Assembly (NCBI GenBank): GCA_025716855.1
Contig: JAIXMQ010000053.1
Coordinates: 62,001 to 126,000 of the forward strand
Reading direction: 5' to 3'
DNA: 64,000 nt
From: Pilaira anomala
Taxonomy: Eukaryota > Mucoromycota > Mucoromycetes > Mucorales > Mucoraceae
Part shown: positions 1 to 9,842 of the stretch, piece by piece
How the letters are laid out: every line of letters begins with the position of its first letter
Position numbering within the stretch: the first letter of the stretch is position 1
Position numbers and translations under genes: made by a program
Notes under the pieces: model-generated
What the model was told of the DNA's origin: nothing
Seen by the model: the letters and a program-made list of their open reading frames with translations, nothing else
The model's database searches: none

Positions 1-500
1 AAAGACCCAATAATAATGTTTTAATATTTTGTTGTTGCTGTTGTTGGTTAGACATGTAACTAATAATTAAAATATAATGAATATATAATAAAGAAGCAAG
101 TGACTAACAAAGTTACAATTGGCACTATTATATATTATACCTTAATAATTTCCACGAAATGTTTGTTGAATTAATAATTATGCAGACTGAATACTTTTTT
201 AAAAAAAAACAATTAAATTAAACATTTTAATTAAAACATAAAAATAAAAATAATATGGTTCTCTTATATTCAAAAGAAATATAACTAACCCAAAAGTAAC
301 AACGGCATGAAGAATAAAAAAGTTTGTACGTGGTGGTCAGAACTGGGGTGTGTATTTAATACTTTGGTCATAGAAAAGACTCCGTTAAAGAAAAAATTAT
401 TATTCAATCAATTCTCAGGATCATCTCATCATCATCGATTGTAACTAGTAGTATAAGCATAACGTGAAATCGCACCACGTATTCCTCTTTTGTTTAAATT

Positions 501-577
<77 letters not shown>

Positions 578-1139
578 TTAATTCTAGTCAAATACATATT
601 TACTGACGATAAATTCTGTTATCAGTTTCCAGTTCCTGTTTTTCCGCTTTTGTTGTAACTCTCGCTTTCAGTTCATCAAATTAACTATCATATATAGTCG
701 CTCCTCTCCATTCACAACACTTGTATAATAATCTATTATTATTCTCACCTTTAACCATAATCAAATAATCTAAATCTTGTGTTCCTATCAAATCCTGAAT
801 CATCTTGTTAATTATTAATAATCTATATTAATACTGATCAAGGTGACCTTAAATTATAAAAAAAAATTTATGGTACTCATTTGTATTTTCCTTTTATCAA
901 ACTACTTTGAAATATAACGTGGTGCTACTAGATAGTATAAATCCCATCTTAAATCAATATTCATACATAATATTGTAAATGCAAGCTACCTTTTTTTTTT
1001 GTGATCTTAAGAATGACAAAAGGAAATAAAACACGTCAAACGAAAAAGTATTAAAACCCTTGAAACGGGATCATTTTTACTAAAATCTGAGTTTAACGTA
1101 TCAGTAACTATACTTACTCATAGAGATAGCAGTTTTTTT
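1..1139. other. intergenic, AT-rich, CT microsatellite
   Basis: No gene is supported here. A (CT)n microsatellite interrupted by a few G and T bases occupies about 500-577 and gives a spurious Ser-Leu open frame. The rest is AT-rich sequence with short A/T runs. Confidence 0.6.
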
Positions 1140-2010
1140 ACAGCACGACAATACCGCATGATGCAACAATAATACAACGCATTGCTATCGTGCGTTGTAG
1201 CAATCTCATACATCCGCTGCGTTGAAAATAATGCGGCACACGATAGGTATGACATCGTTGTATTGAAAGCAACGCATGGCCAACACTGCGTTGAGTTGAA
1301 AGCAACGATCAGTTACACAAATAATTAAAGGATATTGTTGAATGGTTATGTATAAGACATCAGGGAGTTTTTTTTTAAAAAAAAAAATATTATAAAATAT
1401 GAAATATAAAGTTAAAAAAAATAAACAAATAAGAATTAAAAGGATAAACATAATAAAGATGAAAGAGAAATAAATAAATAAATAAAAATAATAAATAAAA
1501 TAAGTAAGTAAAGAAATAAAAGTGGGAAAAAAAAGCGTATTGAAAGAAATAAACAAATAAAAATAAACAAAGGAAATACTTACTATTGAACTGAATCGTC
1601 AAGCTGTTACCTCTGCAATTAGATGGTCCAAGGAGAATATAACCTAAAAAAAAAAGGGAAGCAATAATTAAATAAAAGGAAGAGAAAGAAAGCCAGGCCG
1701 TATTATCATGTAAGTCGTATTGTTTTAAAAAAAAGAGTGTTTTATTACTTCACATACATACATATAAAGTACGGGAGAGGGGGGGGGGGGTTTCTGTATA
1801 ACAAAAGGGGATAAAAGCAAAAAAAAAGATTAGTCTGGATTATGATTGCTTTTTTTTTTTTTTTTTTTGACTATGCGTTGCATTGAGACCGATAGGTATG
1901 GCATCGGTGTGCTATCACATCGATCGTTGAAGGTATTTTCAATGCAACAATCGGTTGTTGCACGCCTCGTTGTATTGGAACGACCTCTATCTCTACTTAT
2001 TCACCTAACG
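1140..2010. repeat. related GTTG/CAAC-rich repeat segments (transposon ends?)
   Basis: Two segments, about 1140-1320 and 1866-1985, share the phrase CGATAGGTATG(A/G)CATCG and repeated forms of CGTTG.ATTGAA..CAACG, and contain small inverted repeats such as CAACGCA/TGCGTTG. They are more GC-rich than the surroundings. The roughly 540 bp between them is low-complexity A-rich DNA. This looks like the decayed ends of a non-autonomous DNA transposon, possibly linked to the Harbinger relic next door; that link is inference. Confidence 0.4.
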
Positions 2011-2359
2011 CATTTAGTGAAAGTGACTCCCTTTGAGAGTTTTCAGTGCTTATTCGTTTTACGTGATATATGTAAAAAATTATAACAATACTTCCAACTG
2101 GGTACATGTTTTCGATGACCTCTGTGAGTGTCTTAGCAATTTTTTTATAATCATGATCCTGTAAATAGCTTTTTGATAAGTTTAGCTAATTCAGGAACAA
2201 TAACTAGTTGAGAAAATGCTAGACGATCGTCAATAAAATTTTCTGTTAAATTTTAGAGTAGTCTTCAAAACCTTTAGGTTGTCTATTGAAAACGATTGCA
2301 AAAGGACAAAAATTGTGTAATTTTAAATACAAAGAAAGAATGAAAAGTTATTTATTATT

Positions 2360-2850
2360 ATTATGTATTATTATTGTGAGCAAGTGTATATGGTAATAAA
2401 CTGTCTCTTGTTTTTATTCCCTGCATAGTGTCTTCTATATAAACCAAAGGTTCGTCATTTTCACTCTTCTCTTCTTACTCGAGTACAAGACTCTCACGAA
2501 ACAGTTTATCCTTTGGCTCATCCACCAACATGTTGTGAAGGATCACGCATACCATTATTCACCCGGACAACGCTTCATCCAATGTGTCTTCCTCTTTGAC
2601 AGGGTGTCTTAATTGCATGAGACTACTGAATCTACTTTTCATAATCCCGAAGCAGTGCTCAATAGCTGAATGAGCCTGATTAAATTTATTTCGGCGCTAG
2701 AAAGATCACTATTACGGGGTTGTTTATAATAGGGAGTCATGAAGCTAACAGTAGCAGCATGGGAATAGTCAGCAAGCATATATTCGCCTTCATTGAGATG
2801 AAATCCCGGAGATTCTCTTAAACTTTTATTAAATACGTGAGAATTGTGTA
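2360..2850 (-). pseudogene. PIF/Harbinger-type DDE transposase relic
   Basis: Reading the minus strand gives a decayed DDE endonuclease C-terminal half. A segment with EGEYMLADYSH and a following F-MTPY motif matches the second catalytic region of Harbinger nuclease-type transposases. After a frame change comes NQAHSAIEHCFGIMKSRF, the characteristic helix carrying the last acidic residue, and then VCVILHNMLVD, the typical end of the domain. At least one frameshift (near 2690) and in-frame stops (near 2560 and 2480) interrupt it, so it cannot make an active enzyme. No N-terminal half or clear terminal inverted repeats were found. The family assignment is firm; the borders are approximate. Confidence 0.75.
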
Positions 2851-2948
2851 TAGATAAAAAAAAAAAAAAAAAACTTCTGTTACTGTATATACGTTTTGTA
2901 TTACAAATACATCTAGCTCTGAAGTGTTAAAAAGCTAAGTGCTGAAGG

Positions 2949-3290
2949 TCACCAAGATGCTATCATTATAAGGCTCGACACTTTTTTGTGAATGGTTTTG
3001 TGTAGACATTGATTAATGAAGTTCCGAAATGGATTGAGATTAGAAATATCGAATTGATTCCATGGAATTATGAATATATCTGTATGTAGGCTGTCTAGAT
3101 CTGGTAGCCATGATACGTACTTTGGTGGCTGGGAGATAAAAAGATCCACGTCGTTTTGGCCAAAATTGGTGTTGAATATGTTGAAATATACGCGTGGGTA
3201 TATCATCCAGTTGTTATTTTGATATGGTCGACGAAATTCATTGTGCTGTTGATACCCGCAATATGACTGGACTAAATTGTTAATCCTCGT
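2949..3290 (-). pseudogene. DIRS-like/Ty3-like retroelement polyprotein fragment
   Basis: The minus strand encodes an isolated fragment with W-MIYPRVYF at its start, then VDLFISQ, YVSWLPDLDS, D-F--PW and a final leucine/isoleucine-rich stretch ending before a tryptophan. This order is the conserved linker that follows the RNase H domain in DIRS-type and related reverse-transcriptase polyproteins (VDLFA..N, YvSW.PDp.A, DAf...W, PPF.li..vl.Ki). No reverse transcriptase or integrase/tyrosine recombinase remains around it, and the fragment ends in stops. It is best read as a dead retroelement scrap beside the Harbinger relic. The exact superfamily is uncertain. Confidence 0.6.
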
Positions 3291-4573
3291 GTAATGACAA
3301 GATAAATTTAAAAGAGAAAAAAAAAAGTTAACTTAGCATTTAGAAAATAGAATATGGCATATTTAGTAATCTAAGCGAGTTAAACAAAATAAACACCTTT
3401 TGGTTACAAAAGAAACGTAAAGGTAGTTACAGATAAAAAGCATAGCAAATGATAGAATATGAGTTTGTTCATAAAAATATCATGCGCGTGTTATAAATGT
3501 AAAAAATATATTTTTTGATGCGACTAATTCTCTGGATTAGCAAAAAACCATATTTCTTATTTCTTATTTGAGCGTCCCAACCAATTCTGTTAGAATTTAT
3601 TTTGACACTTTGAATTGGAAACTTTGACATGAAAATAAAAATTATGAAATGTGATTTTCCCACCCACACCCACCTTGCCTCGCTCTTGAGATCAATTATT
3701 ATTATTACGTTTAACAAAAAAAAAACTATAGATTTTGCTTTTCGGTGACACTTAAATAAGAAGAAAATAAAGCGAATTGAATAGCTTTTATTTTCATGTT
3801 GAAGTATATCCAAATATCGCAAATAGTCTACATAAAAATATTTTACTTTTTTTTTTTTTTTTTTTTTTTTTAATTGTTGCAATTGTCATTATAAATTGTT
3901 TCATCGTTGTAATACTTTCGAAATTAAAAAAGACTGATGGAATTAAGGTTTTCTTGTTTAATTGGATTTCTCTGATAATGCGATTAAAAAAAAAACCTAT
4001 TATATAAGAAAAAAAAAGGGGGGGGGGGGAATACTCCATCAAGAGATTCATATCACTAATTTGTTGGTCAATTATTAATAAATATGTAATACACATCATG
4101 TGGTAATAAACAAGCAGCAAAAGTACCTACAATACCTTCAAAGTTTTTTTTTTTTTTTTTTAACTGTATGTGTACGGTGAAAAAAAAAATACTGGCATAT
4201 TTCATATCTTTCTGAACATTATATAAAGTTGTACCTGCTGCATCCATAGCAACTACATTAGATGATTTTATTTCAAAAAAAAAAAACTGGTGACGAGATA
4301 TGACTATTGAGTAATCAAAATTACGTTGATTATTTAATCCATGCATATATTATAAATTTCTTCATGTTTATAATCTATTTACCTTAGTCAATTTATCGTT
4401 TTTTGGAGTGTTAATTATCAGTAAACCTGGATCCTGCGTTCATAATACGAATTAAATTTTTTTTCAATCCTATTGGCTAAATCTGAAATGCATTAAAAAA
4501 CAGCAATATGTCATGATGATTTTTTTTTTATTTTATACATCTTTTTTTGCTTTAAAGTACTACTATCAACATT
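3291..4573. other. intergenic, homopolymer-rich
   Basis: No supported gene. It holds A and T runs up to 20 nt and a G run of about 11 nt near 4018. Several open frames here are poly-Lys/poly-Phe artefacts of these runs. Confidence 0.55.
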
Positions 4574-6100
4574 ATGGCTTCAGTAAAGTTTTTTTTTTTA
4601 AGAAAAAAAAAAAAAAAAAGAGAATAAAACATATTTATAAATACTGACGAAAAAAAAAAAAAAAAAAACTTTTGTTGAGTCTAGTTCTTTTTTGAGGATT
4701 ACCACTTTCCAAGTGAACTTTATAATCGAGAAACAGGTGATTTCACTGCACCCATTCGAACCTTACTTGATTTTGCACCTCATATTCTTCAAGAATTACC
4801 CAAGCAAGAAAAAGTAAACATATATAAATGTTATGTATAAAAAGGTCAAAGACTAAAGCTTTTAAGAAAAAAAAAAATAGGACCAAAAACCAATTCATTC
4901 CGAAGCTCAAGATTCATGGACAAAAAAGGTCTTACCTTCCACAGGATATCTAAGTGCCTTACTTAATTCAGAAAAGACAAGAGCCGTATCTGATTTTATT
5001 ATTCAATGCGGTACTGAGTATATGAAAACAACCAGCGAGAGAAAAAGAGAAGAAGAGAGACTGAAACGGTTCAAGAGAGAAGAAAAGGAACGAAAGAGAA
5101 GAGAGAATCAATCAAGCTGGTTTTTCAAGCGTGAAATTTCTTCCTCTTCAGAAGATGAGGAGGAAGTAGAACAAAAATTACAAAAGGAAAAAGAGAAGAA
5201 GGAAAAAAAAGAAAAAGAGAGATCATCAAGCGAGACAATGACAACAAAATCAAATCAGGAGGAAGTATCCGGTCCTAGTAGTGCAACAACAAATAATGCC
5301 ATCATGACATCTGCTGTAGCAGCTAGTATGTTATCATTATCACTTTACTCTACGTATCAAGCGAGTGTCAACTTTAGCGATATCTCATTTCATAACCAAT
5401 TAGAGCTTATTATCAGTCAAGTAGAATCGATTATTCAAAGTACAGAAGTTTGGATTGAAGAACATGAAAAGATGGGAGATAAAGTACCTAATCAAGTCAG
5501 AACTGATCTTATGTATATAAAAGAATTGGTAGCAAATTTAATCAAGTAAGTGTATATATAAGTATAAAAAAAATTTGAAATAATTAAAAATCGTTGTATA
5601 GTCTTGATCCTCGGGCGAATAAAAGAGTAGAAGCGGCAGGTTGGGGAGTAGGTGCAGTAGGTGGATTATCTGCCTTAGGAGGATTTGTGCTGGGAAGTAC
5701 GGCTGTTTTGACAGGAGGTACTGCATTGGCATTAGGTGGAGTGATTACCATGGTTTCTGCCAAGGCACATTCAGCTGGTAAAAGTCAACTCGGTGCTCGC
5801 TTATTAATGGAAAATCAAGTACGTGAAAAAGTCAAGGCATGTCAAAAGAATGAAAAAGAAAGAGAAAAACTGATTCAGAATGGATTTGAAGTGCCTGTCA
5901 TACCCGATAGAACTAAAAGGGTACATGTGAATGCTGGTGATAAAAGGTAAAAACATTGAAAATGTAATTGAATTCGTTTTATTAAAATACATTGTAGAAA
6001 AATTCATGAAGATCCATTAGAAAATAAGACGACGACGACGACGACGACGACGACTACCCCTAGTAGGAAAAAGGAAAAGGTGGCAGCATTACCTGCTTAA
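4574..6100 (+). CDS. hypothetical protein with charged coiled coil and Gly-rich hydrophobic segment
   Basis: Five exons (4574-4582, 4685-4813, 4881-5545, 5602-5946, 5998-6100) join into a clean 416-aa frame. Exon 1 codes only for Met-Ala-Ser; its donor GTAAAG and the acceptor CTAG at 4681-4684, with branch site CTGAC, give the unbroken start MASFFFEDYHFPSELY. The N-terminal region has an aromatic/proline pattern, a long Lys/Glu/Arg segment (about residues 100-165) is likely coiled coil, and about residues 285-325 form a glycine/alanine-rich hydrophobic stretch that could insert into or cross a membrane. The tail has a Thr run encoded by an ACG repeat. I do not recognise the family. A lipid-droplet or organelle-surface protein is possible, but this is a guess from composition. 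CK2 alpha follows on the same strand. Confidence 0.75.
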
Positions 6101-6335
6101 TTGATTTTTTTTTTTTTCTGTTATGAAATGATCAATTGAATGAAAACATGTCATATCATCACTTTTCGGTTTTTAATAATATGATATAATAAACTATAAT
6201 TGAGTTGAAGATGGTCAGTGTTTAAACAGTCACTGAGTTAAATTTAATCAGGTCAAAGAAAAAACAAAATTTGTTCTTTTTTTTTTCTTTTTTGTATCTC
6301 TTTAGAAAAAAAAAAGGGGGGGAGGCAAAAATAAA

Positions 6336-6738
6336 ATGTCTGATAGTATTGCAAAAGTCTATGCTAATGCAAATATAAGCAAACCTAAAGAATATTATGA
6401 CTACGAAGCACTTCAAGTAACTTGGGGGTAAATAATAATAACAATAATAATAATAATAATTAGAAATTAGTTCCTGTATACTAAAAAAAAAGTTTTTTTT
6501 TTTTTTTTTTTTTAATATAGATCCCAAGATGCGTATGAGATTAGTAAAAAGATTGGTAGAGGCAAATATTCAGAAGTATTCTCTGGAGTCAACACTTTAA
6601 ATCAACAACAATGTGTTATTAAAGTATTAAAGCCCGTAAAGAAGAAGAAGATTAAGAGAGAGATCAAGATCTTGCAAAACTTGACAGGAGGACCTAACAT
6701 TGTTGCTTTATTAGACGTTGTCCGTGACCCAGAGGTAA

Positions 6739-6775
<37 letters not shown>

Positions 6776-7744
6776 AATTCACTCGTATAGAAAAAGCTTT
6801 TTATTATTATTATTATTAACTCGATTATATGTATATAGTCTAGAGTTCCTTGTTTGATTTTCGAAAGTATAAACAATACTGATTTTAGAGCATTGTATCC
6901 TCATTTCACTGATATGGATGTACGTTACTACATGTATGAGCTTTTAAAAGCACTTGATTATAGTCATTCAATGGGTATTATGCATCGTGATGTTAAGCCT
7001 CACAATGTTATGATTGATCACGAACAAAAAAAGGTAAATATATATATATATGTAACTTTATGAGTAGTAGTGTGGGGATATAATAACATGTATATATATA
7101 AAAAAAAAACCCCCAGATTCGCTTAATTGATTGGGGTTTAGCTGATTTCTATCACCCTGGAGAGAAATATAATGTACGAGTAGCATCACGTTGTTTCAAG
7201 GGACCCGAATTATTAGTTGATTTCCATTATTATGACTATAGCTTAGATTTATGGAGTTTTGGTTGTATGCTTGCTGGTATGATTTTCCGTAAGGAACCCT
7301 TTTTTGGTGGAACGGATAATTATGATCAATTGGTCAAGATTGCCAAAGTGATTGGTACAGATAAATTACATGAATATTTGAAGAAATATAATTTAAAATT
7401 ACACCCTCAAATTCAAAAGACCATGGGAAAGTAAGTATTTTTTATCATTGTTCCTTTATGTAACATAGTGGATTAACTCAAAAAAAAAAAAAAAAAAAAA
7501 AGTTCTAGATACCCTGTTAAGCCTTGGAATAAGTTTGTAACAAATGAAAATCAAAAGTACATGTCAGCAGAAGTATTTGATTTATTAGATCAATTATTAC
7601 AATATGATCATCAAGATAGACCTACTGCAAAGGAAGCAATGAATCATCCCTATTTTGGTAAGTTTTTACAGAAGCTCTTGGTTTTTTTTGTATATATACT
7701 TATATTTTTTTATAATAGCCCCCATTAGAGAACAACAACGATAA
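6336..7744 (+). CDS. CKA1: casein kinase 2 catalytic subunit alpha
   Basis: Six exons (6336-6427, 6521-6734, 6839-7033, 7117-7430, 7509-7657, 7719-7744) give a 329-aa Ser/Thr kinase, the usual CK2-alpha core length. Hallmarks seen: glycine loop [12 protein letters not shown] lysine, the basic stretch [12 protein letters not shown] that binds acidic substrates and heparin, catalytic loop [12 protein letters not shown], and DWG in place of DFG, which is diagnostic of CK2. The activation segment reads [12 protein letters not shown]2 phosphorylates acidic Ser/Thr sites and works as an alpha2beta2 tetramer in nucleus and cytoplasm. The intron at 6735-6838 contains a run of about 35 A, and the final exon codes for only the last eight residues. 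Identification is secure; which CKA paralogue this is cannot be told. Confidence 0.95.
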
Positions 7745-8154
7745 TTATAATAATATTAATATTAATACAGTAATAAATGCGGCATGTTTTTTTTTTATAA
7801 TAGTCTTTATGCCATTTTATTTAAACAAAAAAAAAATTTTTTTTTTCCGGGCAGAGGACCGAATGTATTATATTAAAGTTTAAGCAAACCCCAACCCCAA
7901 CCCCCTTTGAAGGGGTTTTCTGTACAATTGAGCTCTCAAACACAGTTGCATTTAAATTGAAGATAAAGGGTAAATCGGTATAAAAAGAAGCTTTTTACCT
8001 GTATCTCGGTCAAGTTAAAACAACAAAAACAACAAAAATAAAAAAAACAGTAAAGAATACAAAAAAAAACGTGATTAGGTTTCTTTTTTTATATGTGAGA
8101 GATGAATGAATGAGAATGATCATGGGTAATGCTCTTTTTGAGCTTTATTAATTC
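7745..8154. other. spacer between convergent genes with C-rich telomere-like motif
   Basis: Between the ends of CK2 alpha and the next minus-strand gene. It contains three CCCCAA-type units at 7886-7907 followed by a short hairpin AACCCCCTTTGAAGGGGTT, and a TATAAAAAG-like string near 7980. No coding signal was seen. Confidence 0.5.
7886..7917. repeat. AACCCC repeat with hairpin
   Basis: Three consecutive AACCCC units run into a palindrome (CCCCTTTGAAGGGG). The minus strand has three G-runs, one short of a full G-quadruplex motif. It sits between two convergent 3' ends, so a role in transcription end or insulation is possible. Confidence 0.6.
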
Positions 8155-8559
8155 TCACCCCAAACCGCGTTTTTTTTTTCTTCTGCCAGGATGAGGAGCA
8201 CCTTCTACGATTTTCCTTTCCAAAACGAAAACACCATCAGAAGATACAACCAAACCTTTTTTTATTAAGAATGTGAGTTTGATAAAATAGACATTTAGTA
8301 GAAATAATTTTTACCTTGTACCATGTCTGCCATGCAGTAACCACCTAAATTGGCCTGCCAAAAATAAAAGTCAGGTATGGCAGAACCTGTTTGATATAGA
8401 TTTTCAAGATCCCGTTGATGTTTGAGTGTAAGTGGATGAAAATCCTGATCTTTAATGACACCCCATTCTGGATGATATTGCTTTGAAGGATTTAAGATGG
8501 GAGGAGGAGGAGCTAAAGTAGGATTGGTTGTGTTTACTGCAGAAGAAGAAGAAGAAGTG

Positions 8560-8596
<37 letters not shown>

Positions 8597-8729
8597 ATGG
8601 AGGTTCATTTGAAGCATTTGTGTTCACAACAACTGCCTGCAGTGGTTGTTGATAATCTGATGGCCAACGTAAAATATCATTGTTAAATAGGACATCTTCT
8701 TCCTCTTCCTTTACACCATCATAAGTCAT
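8155..8729 (-). CDS. hypothetical 171-aa protein, unknown family
   Basis: Two exons (8315-8729 and 8155-8255, minus strand) with a 59-nt intron make 171 aa. The start is fixed by an in-frame stop just upstream of the ATG at 8729. The N-terminus is acidic (residues 7-11 are Glu-rich), followed by a Thr/Ser homopolymer encoded by a GTA/TAC-type triplet run at about 8545-8595, then a proline-rich turn (LAPPPP). A conserved-looking block from about residue 85 on (HPEWGVIKDQDF, IPDFYFWQANLGGYCMADMV) ends in a basic tail RRKKKRG. The aromatic block suggests a real folded domain. I do not recognise the family; nuclear localisation by the basic tail is only an inference. Confidence 0.65.
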
Positions 8730-9156
8730 TATTATTAATTATATATATATAAAAGAAAAAATGTACCTATATAAAAAAAAAATTTTTTTCTCTTTTTTAT
8801 AATTTTTATACAACTAATTAAGGGGTGAACAATTAAAACAATAAGTATATACTGACGAAATACCCCTTTTCTTTACATCATAGTCGTTATCAATGACAAA
8901 CTCGTGAAAATAGTAAAGAAATCGTTTCATTTTTTCTTGTAAAAAGAGAGAGGACCCTGAGTAAAAATGATATTTCCCCCTTATTCGCACCCCCATCCCC
9001 TCTTCTCTCTCTTGTACCCCCTTTTTCTCTCTTTCTCTCTTTCTCTCTCTTTTTTTTTTTTTAATTCAAGTAAAAAAAGGAAAATGTGGCCCGTGTTTAA
9101 AAAGATCAACGGTCGTTGAGATTAAATTTTATTTTTGGTTTTCCTCCCCTTTTTGC

Positions 9157-9187
<31 letters not shown>

Positions 9188-9683
9188 CCTAAAATGTTGT
9201 CAATATTTCTTCTCTGTACCAAAAGTGTTTTTATTAACCAAATTTCGGTCTGGAACCAACCAAAAAAAAAAAAAAAAAAAAAAAAAATCATCCCGTGGTT
9301 TACGTCTTTTGTATATATATATATATAAAGTTGGTGTGACAATGTGTTAAAGATGTGTTGTTGATTCGGAAAAGACGGAATAACCGAGAAAAAAAGTTTT
9401 TTTTTTTTTTTTTTATGTTACAAGATGAGGTTTTTTATTTATTTATTTTTTTTTAAAAAAAAAAGTGATCTAATGCATATAAAAAAACAAATAAATAGAT
9501 GATGAGAATACAAGTGTTTTGATGACACGAAATGTCGATTGCATGTTTTTTTTTTTCAGAAAAAAAAAAAAAAGAGTTGGGTGTGTGACATTTATACATG
9601 AGAGAAAGGGGATATTATAGAGTTTTTTTTTTTTTTTGGTTTGCAAAAAAAAATAAAGGGTATTTACATAAAGAGTTATTTTC
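8730..9683. other. intergenic, homopolymer-rich
   Basis: Mostly A/T runs (9160-9184, 9262-9287) and a CT-rich stretch near 9000-9060 that may be promoter sequence of the minus-strand gene. Short Lys/Phe-rich open frames are artefacts of the runs. Confidence 0.55.
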
Positions 9684-9842
9684 TCACTTGAGGTAAGGAC
9701 ATGAAGGTCGTTTATGACCATATTTACCACACCAAGAACTAATTTTATAATTGATTAAAAAAATATATATATATAGAATCAGTGTTGTTGAAACTTACCA
9801 TTGACCACCTTGTAAATTTAATGGTTTAATATATTGGGACAT
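9684..9842 (-). CDS. 32-aa zinc-knuckle (CCHC) microprotein
   Basis: Two exons (9799-9842 and 9684-9738, minus strand) with a 60-nt intron encode MSQYIKPLNLQGGQ followed by CSWCGKYGHKRPSCPYLK and a stop. The second part is a perfect CCHC zinc knuckle (C-x2-C-x4-H-x4-C), the fold used by small RNA- or protein-binding fingers. The donor (GTAAGT) and acceptor (TTAG) are good, and the first codon of the knuckle cysteine is split by the intron, so the motif exists only after splicing. The gene is too short for usual gene finders. It could be the last exons of a longer protein, but an ATG preceded by an A-rich leader supports this start. RNA binding is inference. Confidence 0.6.

Noticed and set aside
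464..658. Ser-Leu open frame
   Set aside because: Produced by a CT microsatellite; no other coding evidence.
9116..9350. Lys-rich open frames on both strands
   Set aside because: Caused by two A runs; they are mirror images and have no independent support.
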